From: Arcobacter siniprincipis
Lineage (GTDB): Bacteria > Campylobacterota > Campylobacteria > Campylobacterales > Arcobacteraceae
DNA length: 64,000 nt
Reading direction: 5' to 3'
Assembly (NCBI RefSeq): GCF_048571125.1
Contig: NZ_CP182343.1
Coordinates: forward strand, 1,054,001 to 1,118,000
The stretch's first letter is position 1; the number at the start of each line of letters is the position of its first letter. The notes below the pieces were generated by a model, which was not told the DNA's origin, did no database searches, and was given only the letters and a program-made list of their open reading frames with translations. The translations under genes and the position numbers were made by a program. Positions 26,037 through 36,034 of the stretch are shown piece after piece.

Positions 26037-28127
26037 ATGAAAGTAAATGGAAAAATAAAATTATCAATCTGTTTGATAATGTGTTTATCAAGTCAAGTTT
26101 ATGCAGATAATAGTGCTACAACTACATTAAAAGAAGTTGAAGTTATGGGCGTGGAAGATAATACAAAATCTTATACTGTAAGTGGTCTCCGTACAGCTAC
26201 AAAATTAGATTTATCAGCTAGAGAAACACCTCAGTCTGTATTGGTTTTTACAAAACAAAAATTAGAAGATCAAAATATAACCACATATCAAGAATTATTA
26301 GCAAAAACTCCAGGGGTAACTTTAAATCAAATGGATGAAAGAGTATATCCTACAGCAAGAGGTTTCACTATAGATTATTACTTATTTGATGGTATACCAA
26401 CATATTCTGTTAGTGATAATGCAGATGATCCAGATTTATCAATTTTTGATAGAGTAGAAATAGTAAAAGGTGCAAATGGTCTTATGACTGGTGCAGGTAA
26501 TCCAGCTATGGGAATGAACTTTATTAGAAAACATGCAAACTTAAAAGAGCTTAAAGGAAATATAGATTTTTCTGCTGGTTCTTGGAATAATTATAGTTCT
26601 ACCGCTGATATACAGACTTCTTTAAATGAAGAGGGAACAGTAAGAGTAAGGGTTGTAGCTAAACATCAAGATCAAGATTCTTTTATGGATAAATATGAAA
26701 AATCTACAGATGTTTTATATGGTGTTCTTGATATGGATTTGACTAATACAACATTTTTATCTTTAGGTGCTAGTGTAGAAGATATAGATAGAAGTGGAAT
26801 TAGATGGGGTGGATTACCTGCTTTTTATGGTGATGGTAGTAAAACGCATTTTGATAATTCAAATACTATTTCAGATGATTGGGCCGAATGGAATATAAAA
26901 ACAACAAATTATTATGCAGATTTAAAACAATATATAATCAATGACAATTTTATTAATTTATCTTTATCACGAAAAGAAATTAGTTCTGATGGTAACTTAG
27001 TATATTATGGTGGAAGAGTAGACAAAAATACAGGTGGTCAAGTACTTGGTTCCTCTGATTATGGAGTTTATGGCTATGAATTTGCCAAAGATATAAAAGA
27101 AAATAATATTGATTTATATACTTCTATTCCCTTTGAAGTGGGAAAATTAGGACAAGAAATTATTATTGGAGCAATGTATAATAAATCTAAAACTAAAAAA
27201 AATGATTATGCAAGTAATTTAAACTGGAGTACAATAGATTTTAATAATATATCAATTCCAAAGCCAACTTATGGTACTTCGACTCATGATAATTTAGATG
27301 AAACAACACAAAGTGGAATTTATCTTGCTGGAAAAATTTCTTTAAGCGAAGATTTAAAATTAATTTCAGGGATAAGACTTTCATCTTGGAAATATGAAAA
27401 TGATGATAGTACAAGAGATAGAGAGTATAAAAATGAAACGACACCTTATGTTGGATTGGTTTATGATATAAATAAAAATCATTCAATATATACAAGTTAT
27501 ACTAGTATCTTTAAACCACAAGATAAAAAAGACAATAGTGGTAATTATTTAGACCCAATTGATGGAAAAAATTATGAAGTAGGAATAAAAGGTGAATATT
27601 TTGAAGGTGATTTAAATACTTCTTTAACTTTATTTAGAATAGAACAAGATGGTGCCCCATCAGATACAGGAGAAGTAAATAGTAAATTAGAATCAATTTA
27701 TGAAGCTAAAGAAGTTGTAAGTAAAGGATTTGAAATAAGTGTATCGGGGAAAGTGACAGATAATCTTGATCTTGATTTTGGTTTAGCTAATTTTCAAGCA
27801 AAAAATTCTGATGGTAGTAAATATAATACTACTTCTTCAAGAACAACAGCAAACTTATTTGCAAAATATTCAATAAAAGATTATAGAATTGGTGCAGGAA
27901 TAAATTACAAAAGTAAAATTTACACAGATACAGATTATGGAAGAATTACACAAGATAGTTATGTTACTGTGGACTTGATGACAGGATATAAGGTAAATAA
28001 TAATTTAGACTTCCAATTAAATGTTAATAATCTATTTGATAAAGAGTATTACAGTGGATTAGGGTATTCTGGAATGGTTTATGGATCACCAAGAAGTGCA
28101 ACAATTAACATGAAATATAGATTTTAA
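26037..28127 (+). CDS. TonB-dependent siderophore-type receptor
   Basis: A 696-residue outer-membrane receptor. ATG 26037 is preferred to 26001 because it follows AGAAGGAAACAA and gives a clean signal peptide (cleavage near VYADN). Plug domain about 45-165 (TPQSVLVFTKQKL, LLAKTPGVTL, FDRVEIVKGANGL), then a 22-strand barrel ending in the typical aromatic C-terminus KYRF. The SVLVFT/RETPQS start resembles FhuE/FpvA-like ferric siderophore receptors; no N-terminal signalling domain is present. Substrate cannot be told from sequence. Confidence 0.92.
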   Translation: MKVNGKIKLSICLIMCLSSQVYADNSATTTLKEVEVMGVEDNTKSYTVSGLRTATKLDLSARETPQSVLVFTKQKLEDQNITTYQELLAKTPGVTLNQMDERVYPTARGFTIDYYLFDGIPTYSVSDNADDPDLSIFDRVEIVKGANGLMTGAGNPAMGMNFIRKHANLKELKGNIDFSAGSWNNYSSTADIQTSLNEEGTVRVRVVAKHQDQDSFMDKYEKSTDVLYGVLDMDLTNTTFLSLGASVEDIDRSGIRWGGLPAFYGDGSKTHFDNSNTISDDWAEWNIKTTNYYADLKQYIINDNFINLSLSRKEISSDGNLVYYGGRVDKNTGGQVLGSSDYGVYGYEFAKDIKENNIDLYTSIPFEVGKLGQEIIIGAMYNKSKTKKNDYASNLNWSTIDFNNISIPKPTYGTSTHDNLDETTQSGIYLAGKISLSEDLKLISGIRLSSWKYENDDSTRDREYKNETTPYVGLVYDINKNHSIYTSYTSIFKPQDKKDNSGNYLDPIDGKNYEVGIKGEYFEGDLNTSLTLFRIEQDGAPSDTGEVNSKLESIYEAKEVVSKGFEISVSGKVTDNLDLDFGLANFQAKNSDGSKYNTTSSRTTANLFAKYSIKDYRIGAGINYKSKIYTDTDYGRITQDSYVTVDLMTGYKVNNNLDFQLNVNNLFDKEYYSGLGYSGMVYGSPRSATINMKYRF

Positions 28128-28139
28128 GTAATATTTTAA

Positions 28140-29249
28140 ATGAATAACAATAATTGGAGAAAACCTTTTTGGAAGCTGCATCTTTGGATGGGGCTTCCTT
28201 TTTGGCTTATAATATTTTTTATTTGTATAACAGGAACTTTAGCAGTTGTAAGTTATGAAATAACATGGCTTTTTAATCCCGGAGTAAGAGCTTCTGGTGA
28301 TGCTATTTTTACTACTAGTGAATTAATTACAAAAATTCAAGAGCAAGTTCCTGGGGCAAAAATATATAGTATAGAAACTGTAGAACCTTATTTAGCACAC
28401 TTAGCTTATGTTTCTCTTCCTGATAGCCCATTTGCAAGAGTTTGGATTGATGCTGGAACTGGAATAGTTGGCGAAGTATCTACAGGACATACATTTCAAA
28501 GTATTATTCGAGCAATTCATGGTTGGCTTATGATGCCAGAGATTGGAGGAGTTTTTATAGGTTGGTATATTGTCTGTATTTTCTCTATCCCACTTTTTAT
28601 TTCTTTAGTAACAGGGCTTATAATATATAGAAAATTTTGGAAATCATTTACAAAACCAAAGATTCATACTAATAAAGGAACAAGACCATTATTAATTAGC
28701 CTACACAAAGTTGGTGGAGTTTGGGCTGTTTGGTTTGGATTAATTATTTCCATAACTGCAATTTGGTTTTTGGTTATGATGGTATTAAGGGAAATTAGTT
28801 TTCCTTTTGAAGATTTAAATAAACAAGTTGTTATTTCTAAAAAAGATCTACCTTTGCTAAAAGTAAATGAAAAAATGACCTTGCCTAATTTAGATATTTC
28901 TATAAAAAAAGCAAATGAAAAAATCCCAAATTTAGATTTAGTAACTCTTCCTTCAAATGCATATGAGCCTTTAAAAGTTTCAGGAGAGAAAAGAACTCTG
29001 TTTTTCAGAGATACAGTTTACATGAATCCATACAATAATGAGATTTTAGAAGTGAGACTAGGAACTAACAAAAGTTTTTTAAGTGCAACAGCTACTTTTA
29101 TGAGAGCTTTACATGTGGGGAATTTTGGTGGTTTTTGGATTAAAATACTTTGGTTTATTTTTGGACTTATATTAAGTGGTTTGATATTAAGTGGAATGCT
29201 AATGTGGACAAAAAGAACAGCAAAAAGAGGGAATGAAGATGCAATATAA
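28140..29249 (+). CDS. PepSY-domain membrane protein (siderophore reductase-like)
   Basis: A 369-residue inner-membrane protein with four or more membrane segments (about 15-40, 140-165, 190-220, 340-365) and periplasmic PepSY-like regions. Conserved HLWMGLPFW at the start, IHGWLM and LHKVGGVWAVWFGL place histidines in or near membrane helices, as in PepSY_TM proteins thought to reduce imported ferric siderophores. Follows the receptor by 12 bases, supporting the same transcript. Enzyme activity is inference. Confidence 0.82.
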   Translation: MNNNNWRKPFWKLHLWMGLPFWLIIFFICITGTLAVVSYEITWLFNPGVRASGDAIFTTSELITKIQEQVPGAKIYSIETVEPYLAHLAYVSLPDSPFARVWIDAGTGIVGEVSTGHTFQSIIRAIHGWLMMPEIGGVFIGWYIVCIFSIPLFISLVTGLIIYRKFWKSFTKPKIHTNKGTRPLLISLHKVGGVWAVWFGLIISITAIWFLVMMVLREISFPFEDLNKQVVISKKDLPLLKVNEKMTLPNLDISIKKANEKIPNLDLVTLPSNAYEPLKVSGEKRTLFFRDTVYMNPYNNEILEVRLGTNKSFLSATATFMRALHVGNFGGFWIKILWFIFGLILSGLILSGMLMWTKRTAKRGNEDAI

Positions 29250-29703
29250 AACAAAAAAGAAAGCAATAAATTTTTCACTTATATTTGTTTTAATTCCTTT
29301 TATTTATTTAGCAATATATTTTTGGTATGGAGAAAGTGAACCTGATCACAAATATTACAAACAGAGATTTATTGATGATTTTAAAGTAGTTTTATTTGAA
29401 GAAAATACAAAAGCTCCTTATACAATATTTAATGGAACTAAAATGAAAGATTATGGGGTAGAATTTAATGTTGAAGATTTAGCACATTTTAGAATTATTA
29501 ATTTACAAGTTTCAAAAGAACTTCCCAAAATAAGTTTAATAGAAGGCTTAGTTCATGGAAGTCCCTATGAACTAGATGCTCATGTTCCCTTTCCCAAAAC
29601 AATTGCTAAAGATGATAAACTTTGGTTAATAATTGAAAAATGGGATGGAAAAATAATTCACATTTCTTGGCCTTTAAAAGAGGTTCTTTCTACTACTGAT
29701 TAA
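29239..29703 (+). CDS. Membrane-anchored periplasmic protein of unknown function
   Basis: About 154 residues from ATG 29239, favoured over 29233 because the GAGGGA site lies at better distance. It overlaps the PepSY gene. One N-terminal membrane segment (about 10-30), then a soluble periplasmic domain with no motif I know. Last gene of the iron-uptake transcript; possibly an accessory to the PepSY protein. Confidence 0.7.
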   Translation: MQYKTKKKAINFSLIFVLIPFIYLAIYFWYGESEPDHKYYKQRFIDDFKVVLFEENTKAPYTIFNGTKMKDYGVEFNVEDLAHFRIINLQVSKELPKISLIEGLVHGSPYELDAHVPFPKTIAKDDKLWLIIEKWDGKIIHISWPLKEVLSTTD

Positions 29704-29776
29704 AGAATAATTTTCTACACATAAAATATTTACGGGGAGAGTATAACATGAAGTGAATTTATGTTAAAATCCTCCC

Positions 29777-30607
29777 ATGAATAAAGAAGACTTTTTTATA
29801 AAACAATTTAAAAACACTCATAAAAATATTATTGGTGATGATGGGGCAGTTGTTGGCTCACATGTATATAGTATGGATGCTTTTTTTGAAAATGTGCATT
29901 TTAAACGAGATTGGATGAGTTTAAAAGATATTGCAAGAAAAGCAATGATTGTAAATATCTCCGATGCAATAGTTATGAATGCAATTCCTAAGTATGCACT
30001 TATAAGTATAGCTATTCCTAAAGATTTCTCTAAAGATGATTTGAAAGAGTTAGCAAATGGCTTTAAAAATATTGCAAAGAAATTTGGGATTAAAATAATT
30101 GGTGGTGATACAATATCAAATATCAAACTTGATATTTCTATTACAATTATTTCAAAAACAAAAAAACCAATATTTAGAAAAGGTTTAAAAAAAGATGATT
30201 TTTTATGTTATACAGGAGAGCTAGGAACTTGCAAAAAAGATTTAAAATCTTTATTACAAGGGAAAGAAGTCTCTAAAAAATCTAAGTTCATAAAACCAAA
30301 ACTAAAATCTGAATTTTTTTATGAAATATCTCCTTATATTAACTGTGCTCTTGATATTTCTGATGGTTTGTTTTTTGAACTTGAAAGATTATCAGAAATA
30401 AATAACTTAGGATTTGATTTTTTTGATAAAATTAGTAAAGACATAGGTTGTTCAGGAGAAGAGTATGAGATATTATTCTCTTTTTCTCAAAAAAACAGAG
30501 ATATCATCTCTAAAATAGCAAAAAAACATGAAGTAAAATTAAACATCTTTGCAAAAGCAGTAGATGGAACATATAAAGGTGATTGTAAAAATCATCATTT
30601 TAATTAA
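29777..30607 (+). CDS. thiL: Thiamine-monophosphate kinase ThiL
   Basis: Phosphorylates thiamine monophosphate to the active diphosphate. The 276-residue protein shows GDDGAVV with metal/ATP-binding aspartates, then NISDAIVMNA (family: N-x-SDxAxMG), GGDTIS, and a late ALDISDGLFFELERL. Shorter than the usual 320-330, as in other Campylobacterota. Nine bases before truD. Confidence 0.9.
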   Translation: MNKEDFFIKQFKNTHKNIIGDDGAVVGSHVYSMDAFFENVHFKRDWMSLKDIARKAMIVNISDAIVMNAIPKYALISIAIPKDFSKDDLKELANGFKNIAKKFGIKIIGGDTISNIKLDISITIISKTKKPIFRKGLKKDDFLCYTGELGTCKKDLKSLLQGKEVSKKSKFIKPKLKSEFFYEISPYINCALDISDGLFFELERLSEINNLGFDFFDKISKDIGCSGEEYEILFSFSQKNRDIISKIAKKHEVKLNIFAKAVDGTYKGDCKNHHFN

Positions 30608-30616
30608 GGGAAAATA

Positions 30617-31705
30617 TTGGAAGAAAACACAAACTTAAACAAACACAATTTACAATACTATTTAAATCACTCAAAAATAGATGTATTATTTAAACAAAAT
30701 AAAGACGATTTCGTAGTTACAGAAATACCTTTATATGACTTTGTAGGTGAGGGTGAGCATATAGTAGTAAAACTTAGGAAAAAAGATTTATCTACTTGGG
30801 ATGCTTTACAAATTATTGCAGATAGTATTGGGTGTAAATTAAGAGACATTGGATATGCAGGATTAAAAGATAAAAATGCAATGACCATACAACATATCTC
30901 TATCCCTAAACAATTTGAAGAGAAAATAAATAGCTTTACTCATGAAAATATTAAGTTCTTAGAAACTATTAATCATAATAATAAGATTAGAATAGGTCAC
31001 TTAAAAGGTAATAAGTTTTTTATTAGACTAAAAAGAGTTAGTCCAATGGATTCTAAAAAGATAGAACAAGCCTTAGGTAAGATTGCTACTTATGGTATTC
31101 CTAATTATTTTGGTGTTCAAAGATTTGGAGCCTTTGGTGATAATCATGAAAAAGGTCAACAAATAGTTGAAGGTACACTAAAAGAGAAAAGAAGAAACCT
31201 AAAACAGATGTACTTAAATGCATATCAAAGTTTTTTATTTAACTCTTGGCTTTCAAAAAGAGTTGAAATTTCTAAATTAATTGAGGCCTTTGAACCAAAA
31301 GAGATTTGTGAAAAAATTGGACTTCCTCAAGATATAGTAAAACAAATGAAAGCTCAAGAACACCCTTTTAAAATGCTTCCGGGTGAACTTATGAGTCATT
31401 ATCCTTTTGGAAAAATATTTATAGCTGAAGAGTTAGAAATTGAAAGTGAAAAATTTTATAAAAAAGATAGAGTTCCTACTGGATTATTACCAGGCAAAAG
31501 AGTAAAAGTAAGTGAAGGTTTAGCTCAAGAATTTGAAAAAGAGTTTGATAAAAAAACATTTGAAGATGGAGCAAGAAGATTTGCTTGGGTATTTCCAGAT
31601 GAAATAGAATCAAATTATAAAGAAGATAAAAATTGGTTTGAGATATCTTTTACTTTACCAAAAGGTTCATATGCTACACAAGTTATTTCAGAAATAATAC
31701 ATTAA
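30617..31705 (+). CDS. truD: tRNA pseudouridine(13) synthase TruD
   Basis: Modifies U13 of tRNA-Glu. The 362-residue protein has the diagnostic GYAGLKDKNAMT with catalytic Asp, then NYFGVQRFG and the insertion domain. Starts with TTG at 30617 after AAGGGAA, coupled to thiL. Confidence 0.93.
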   Translation: MEENTNLNKHNLQYYLNHSKIDVLFKQNKDDFVVTEIPLYDFVGEGEHIVVKLRKKDLSTWDALQIIADSIGCKLRDIGYAGLKDKNAMTIQHISIPKQFEEKINSFTHENIKFLETINHNNKIRIGHLKGNKFFIRLKRVSPMDSKKIEQALGKIATYGIPNYFGVQRFGAFGDNHEKGQQIVEGTLKEKRRNLKQMYLNAYQSFLFNSWLSKRVEISKLIEAFEPKEICEKIGLPQDIVKQMKAQEHPFKMLPGELMSHYPFGKIFIAEELEIESEKFYKKDRVPTGLLPGKRVKVSEGLAQEFEKEFDKKTFEDGARRFAWVFPDEIESNYKEDKNWFEISFTLPKGSYATQVISEIIH

Positions 31706-31794
31706 TAAATAATTAAGTGTAGATAACATTTTTAAGCTTAGCTTTGATAAACTTTAATTTAAATAAATTTAATGTTTTAAATAAAAGGTTTATC

Positions 31795-32130
31795 ATGAAT
31801 TATGAAGAGGTAGTTGTCGAATTAGACCATGTTATAAAGAGTTCTGAAAAGGTAGCTGTATCAGTTTTTGATAAACTAGAATTAGCTTTATCATATACAA
31901 AAGAAAAAGAATCAAGTGATTTGATTATGGAAGTTATGAATACAATACAAGAAGAAGATATCTTCAGACAAAAACTTGAAAGAGTTGTGAATTGTATTTG
32001 CGAAGCTCAAGGTATAGATGGGACTAGATTTAATATAGCGCCAACTGCGAAACATATTTCAGGTGATAAATATGATGATGAAATATCTCAAGAGGATATC
32101 GATAAAATGTTTGCCAATATCAATAAATAG
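31795..32130 (+). CDS. Small CheZ-like protein, candidate CheY phosphatase
   Basis: An acidic, helical 111-residue protein from ATG 31795 (AAAAGG site 7 bases before; an in-frame TTG at 31744 lacks one). The segment IQEEDIFRQKLERVVN carries D-x3-Q with the spacing of the CheZ catalytic pair (D143/Q147 in E. coli, within QDLTGQ). The C-terminus SQEDIDKMFANINK resembles CheY-binding tails of CheZ and the FliM N-terminus. It ends at a terminator shared with a convergent chemoreceptor gene. Only half the size of CheZ; function is inferred. Confidence 0.6.
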   Translation: MNYEEVVVELDHVIKSSEKVAVSVFDKLELALSYTKEKESSDLIMEVMNTIQEEDIFRQKLERVVNCICEAQGIDGTRFNIAPTAKHISGDKYDDEISQEDIDKMFANINK

Positions 32131-32153
32131 AAAGTTCAAACTTTCTATTTATT
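32122..32153. terminator. Bidirectional terminator between the CheZ-like and chemoreceptor genes
   Basis: Arms 32122-32136 and 32139-32153 are perfectly complementary (15 bp as drawn; the real loop is larger, closing around TTCAAA). Covers both converging stops. Confidence 0.75.
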
Positions 32154-34331
32154 ACATACTTCTTTTTTAAGAGTATTTAAAGTACCAAATATTCTTAAAG
32201 ATTCAATCTCTATTTCTTTTGCTTTCTCATTTAAAACATTATTTGCTTCATTATTTGCATTTGCATCAGTTAATGCTTGTATCTTTCTTGCCAATGAACT
32301 ATTTAAAGTTTTAAGCTCTTCAAGTGAATTAGATGCTTCAATATTATAAGTTGCTTCAAAATTACTAATAAATGTAGAAAGAACTTCTGAAGGCGTTGCA
32401 CTCCATTTAGTTTTTTCACCCAATCTAGAATAAGCTTGATCTTTTAATTCTAAAACATTTACTTTTACTTTTGCTGCATCATAGACTAAGTCTACATTAC
32501 ATACTTGTTCTCTCGCATCTTGAATAAAACTAGCTCTTGAGGCAGCAGTAACAAGAGAATTTGACATATTAGCAATCAATCTTGACATATTAGATATATC
32601 TTCTGCTACTCCTGCATTTTGTTGTGTCGCTTGATCTAAAGTTGTAACAGCATCATTGATTTGTCTAATACCAGCTTCTTGTTCTTTTGCTGCATTTGAA
32701 ACATTATCAATCATTACTATTGTATCAGTAACATTTTGATTTAATTCATTATATCCTTCAATCATTTTATTTGAAATATCTTGTCCGCCTTTTGCTTTCA
32801 TTGAAGCAGCTTCAACTATATCTTTTATCTCTTTAGCAGCTTCTGCACTTCTTGATGCAAGGTTTCGCACTTCTTGAGCAACCACAGCAAAACCTTTACC
32901 AGCTTCCCCTGCAGTTGCAGCTTCTACAGCAGCATTAAGTGAAAGAATATTTGTTTGAAATGCAATTTGATCAATTATTTCAATAGCATCATTTATTGAA
33001 CTTACTTGTTTATTAATATCTTCCATTGAATTAGCAGTTTGATTTGCTAAATCTTGTCCATTTTTTGCAGAAGCAGTAAGTTCTTGAGATAATAGCTTCA
33101 TTTTACTAGCTGCTTCATTTGTTCCTTTTATGTTAGAAGTTATTTCTTCTAATGCAGCAGCTGTCTCTTCTAAAGATGCAGCTTGTTTATTTGATGATTT
33201 AGATAAATTGCTTGCAGCATCTGATAATGTTTGAGTATTTTCATTTAATGAATCACCCGTATTCATAATCATTGCTAAGATTTCAGAAGTATTATGTCCT
33301 ACAAGTTTTATTCCAGCAGTTAGTGAACCTAAATCTCCATAAATACCCTTATCATCAATTTGTGCATCAAATTTTGATTCAGAGTAGTGTTTTAAAGTAG
33401 CATTTATTTTTTCTAGGGTAGCTCTAGTTCCACTAATCATAGTATTAAGTTTATTTTTTAAATCTTCAACATGTGGATTTGCAGCTTTAGAATTAACATT
33501 ATATACAAAAAATCCATTACCTGTTTTTTCTAAAACATCATTTGCTTCTTCAATAACTTTGGCATCAAGTGCAAGACCTGCATTAACTTTATCCATATAT
33601 GAGTTAAATAAATCAGCAACTTCAGAAATTTCATCTTTTGATTGAACGCTTAATCTTATATTTGTATCATTTGATTCAATTAAGTTTGTAAAACCTGATT
33701 TTAAAGACTCAATTGGGTTTGTAGCTCTTTTAACTAAAAAGAAAATTAATACAATAGTCAATATACTAAGTATAAGTGAAGTAGTAGAAATACTTACAAC
33801 TAAATCAACTAGTTCTCTATCTGAATCTTGTAGTGAAAAAGTTAAGTCCATTACTCCAATTACATCACCAACTTGTTGATTTGCATGACACATAATACAA
33901 TCTTGTTCAGCAATCATAGGTTTGATCATTCTTATTTCATGATTACCATTATCTGTTGTTTCAAATAATTGAGAATTTTTAGTTTCAAAAGATTTTAATA
34001 TATTGAGATCTTCTGTATATTTTGCATTAGGTGCATACATTTCGATTAGGGGTTTACTTTTTGCAACAGTTAAATTTTTAACACCTTTTATGGTTGCTGC
34101 ATCTTTTTCTGCTTTTTGGATAGTAGCAACATCCCCCGTTGACATTGCATTTCTTAAACTTTGAAACATTGCTGTATTTAACATTTCTAAGTATTCTTTT
34201 GTAGTATTTAAAGAATCTCTTTTTACTTCCGTTGTAGTAAAGTAAATTACTGAAGTACTACTAATTGCCATTAAAATAATTAGTGCAAATATTATTTTAT
34301 TGCTTATTTTTTTCGATATAAATCCAAACAT
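32145..34331 (-). CDS. Methyl-accepting chemotaxis protein with haem-c-type sensor (CxxCH)
   Basis: A 728-residue chemoreceptor: membrane segment about 12-32, periplasmic domain about 35-172 with C145-I-M-C148-H149, a covalent haem c attachment motif, second membrane segment about 175-198, HAMP 199-250, then the methylation and signalling helices with tip EAATAGEAGKGFAVVAQEV. The periplasmic domain resembles Tll0287-like/DUF3365 haem sensors, so it may read redox, oxygen or NO. A roughly 110-residue C-terminal extension follows the signalling domain; it lacks the xWESF tail of the two other receptors here. Confidence 0.88.
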   Translation of the reverse strand: MFGFISKKISNKIIFALIILMAISSTSVIYFTTTEVKRDSLNTTKEYLEMLNTAMFQSLRNAMSTGDVATIQKAEKDAATIKGVKNLTVAKSKPLIEMYAPNAKYTEDLNILKSFETKNSQLFETTDNGNHEIRMIKPMIAEQDCIMCHANQQVGDVIGVMDLTFSLQDSDRELVDLVVSISTTSLILSILTIVLIFFLVKRATNPIESLKSGFTNLIESNDTNIRLSVQSKDEISEVADLFNSYMDKVNAGLALDAKVIEEANDVLEKTGNGFFVYNVNSKAANPHVEDLKNKLNTMISGTRATLEKINATLKHYSESKFDAQIDDKGIYGDLGSLTAGIKLVGHNTSEILAMIMNTGDSLNENTQTLSDAASNLSKSSNKQAASLEETAAALEEITSNIKGTNEAASKMKLLSQELTASAKNGQDLANQTANSMEDINKQVSSINDAIEIIDQIAFQTNILSLNAAVEAATAGEAGKGFAVVAQEVRNLASRSAEAAKEIKDIVEAASMKAKGGQDISNKMIEGYNELNQNVTDTIVMIDNVSNAAKEQEAGIRQINDAVTTLDQATQQNAGVAEDISNMSRLIANMSNSLVTAASRASFIQDAREQVCNVDLVYDAAKVKVNVLELKDQAYSRLGEKTKWSATPSEVLSTFISNFEATYNIEASNSLEELKTLNSSLARKIQALTDANANNEANNVLNEKAKEIEIESLRIFGTLNTLKKEVCNK

Positions 34332-34416
34332 TTACTAACCTTAATCTTTAAGTTGTAATAGTATATAATTAAATCTATTTATAAACAATAAAAACTTAAA
34401 GAGATTTAAAAAAATA

Positions 34417-34977
34417 ATGATAGTTGGAATAAACGGAAAAATAATAAGAAAAGAGCCAACCCTCTTACACATCGATGTTAATGGGTTAGTTTATGAAGTC
34501 TTTGTATCTGTTAACTGCAGTTCTAAGATAACAGAAAATAATATTTCATTACACACTACATACATAATAAGAGAGGATTCTCAGGCTTTGTATGGATTTA
34601 TTGATGTAAATGAAAAAAAACTTTTTGATACAGTGATAAAAATAAATGGAGTGGGACCAAAAGTAGCACTTGCAATTTGTTCAACTTTTACTCCAAGTTC
34701 TTTTTCTCAAATAGTAAGTTCAAATGATATCTCTATGTTAAAAAGAGTTCCCGGAATTGGTCCAAAAGGAGCTAGTAGAATTTTGGTTGAGTTATCTGGA
34801 TTTGTTATTGATGGAAATAGTGATGAAGATTCAATGGGAACAAATATGATGGAAGCATCTATGGCATTGGAATCATTAGGATTCAAAAAAGATGTTATAA
34901 GTAAAGCATTAAAAAGCTGTAGTGCTACAAATACAAGTGACTTAGTAAGAGAAGCACTTAAAAGATTACAAAAATAG
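34417..34977 (+). CDS. ruvA: Holliday junction protein RuvA
   Basis: Binds Holliday junctions as a tetramer and targets the RuvB motor. The 186-residue protein has the OB domain (IVGINGKIIRKEPT), two helix-hairpin-helix motifs (KINGVGPKVALAI and RVPGIGPKGASRILVEL), and the C-terminal RuvB-binding domain with AMALESLGF. Divergent from the haem chemoreceptor gene; 19 bases before ddl. Confidence 0.96.
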   Translation: MIVGINGKIIRKEPTLLHIDVNGLVYEVFVSVNCSSKITENNISLHTTYIIREDSQALYGFIDVNEKKLFDTVIKINGVGPKVALAICSTFTPSSFSQIVSSNDISMLKRVPGIGPKGASRILVELSGFVIDGNSDEDSMGTNMMEASMALESLGFKKDVISKALKSCSATNTSDLVREALKRLQK

Positions 34978-34996
34978 ATTTAAAGGTTAGATAAGA

Positions 34997-36031
34997 ATGA
35001 AGATTGCTATAGTTTTTGGTGGAAGTAGTTATGAACATGAGATTTCAATAGTATCTGCTATTGCTATGAGAGATGTTATTAAAAGTGAATTAGAATATAT
35101 ATTTTTAGATGAGAACAGAGATTTTTATCATATTCCTACTAAAACAATAAAATCAAAACTTTTTAGCACAGGTGAATATAAAAAGTGTGATAAATTAACT
35201 ATCAAAAAAGGTGGCTTTTCAAAAAAAGCTATGTTTGGAGAAAAAAATGTAGAGTTTGATATTGTTTTAAACTTAATTCATGGTGGAGATGGTGAAGATG
35301 GAATAGTTGCTTCACTATTTGAATTTTTTGATATAAGATACATAGGTCCTAGAGTTGGAGCTTGTAGCGTAAGTTTCAATAAGTTTTTAACAAAAGGATA
35401 TGCTTCATCTTTAGGAATTAAGACAATACCTTATCAATATTTTACAAAATTTGATGAAGTAAGTGTAGAACAATTTCCAGTAATTGTGAAACCAGTTACT
35501 TTAGGAAGCTCGATTGGGGTTAGTATTGTAAAATCAAAAGAAGAGTTAAGTTATGCCCTTGATGTTGCTTTTGAGTTTGATAATGCAGTTTTAATAGAGA
35601 CTTTCATACCAAATATTAAAGAGTACAATCTAGCAGGTTATAAAATAGGGAATGAAATCAAATACTCAATAGTAGAAGAGCCACAAAAAGCTGACTTTTT
35701 AGATTTTGATAAAAAGTATCTTGATTTTGCAAGAACAGAGCGAGTAAGTGTTGCTAATATTAGTGAGGAATTAAAAGATAAGTTGAAAAAAGCATTTGAG
35801 ACTATTTATAATACTACTTTTAATGATGCAATGATTAGATGTGACTTTTTTGTAATAGATGATGAAGTGTATTTAAATGAGATTAACCCAATCCCTGGTT
35901 CTATGGCAAACTATTTGTTTGAAGATTTTGATGCAAGTATAAAAGAACTATCAAAATCACTAAGACTAAAAGATAAAATCAAAATCTCATATGACTATGT
36001 AAACAAAATCCAAGCGGCTAAGGGTAAATAA
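34997..36031 (+). CDS. ddl: D-alanine-D-alanine ligase
   Basis: ATP-grasp ligase making the D-Ala-D-Ala end of peptidoglycan precursors. 344 residues; N-terminus IAIVFGGSSYEHEISIVSA, serine loop GSSIGVSIV, and metal-binding NEINPIPG near the end. First of a ddl-hydrolase-murF run that makes and attaches the dipeptide. Confidence 0.95.
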   Translation: MKIAIVFGGSSYEHEISIVSAIAMRDVIKSELEYIFLDENRDFYHIPTKTIKSKLFSTGEYKKCDKLTIKKGGFSKKAMFGEKNVEFDIVLNLIHGGDGEDGIVASLFEFFDIRYIGPRVGACSVSFNKFLTKGYASSLGIKTIPYQYFTKFDEVSVEQFPVIVKPVTLGSSIGVSIVKSKEELSYALDVAFEFDNAVLIETFIPNIKEYNLAGYKIGNEIKYSIVEEPQKADFLDFDKKYLDFARTERVSVANISEELKDKLKKAFETIYNTTFNDAMIRCDFFVIDDEVYLNEINPIPGSMANYLFEDFDASIKELSKSLRLKDKIKISYDYVNKIQAAKGK

Positions 36032-36034
36032 ACC

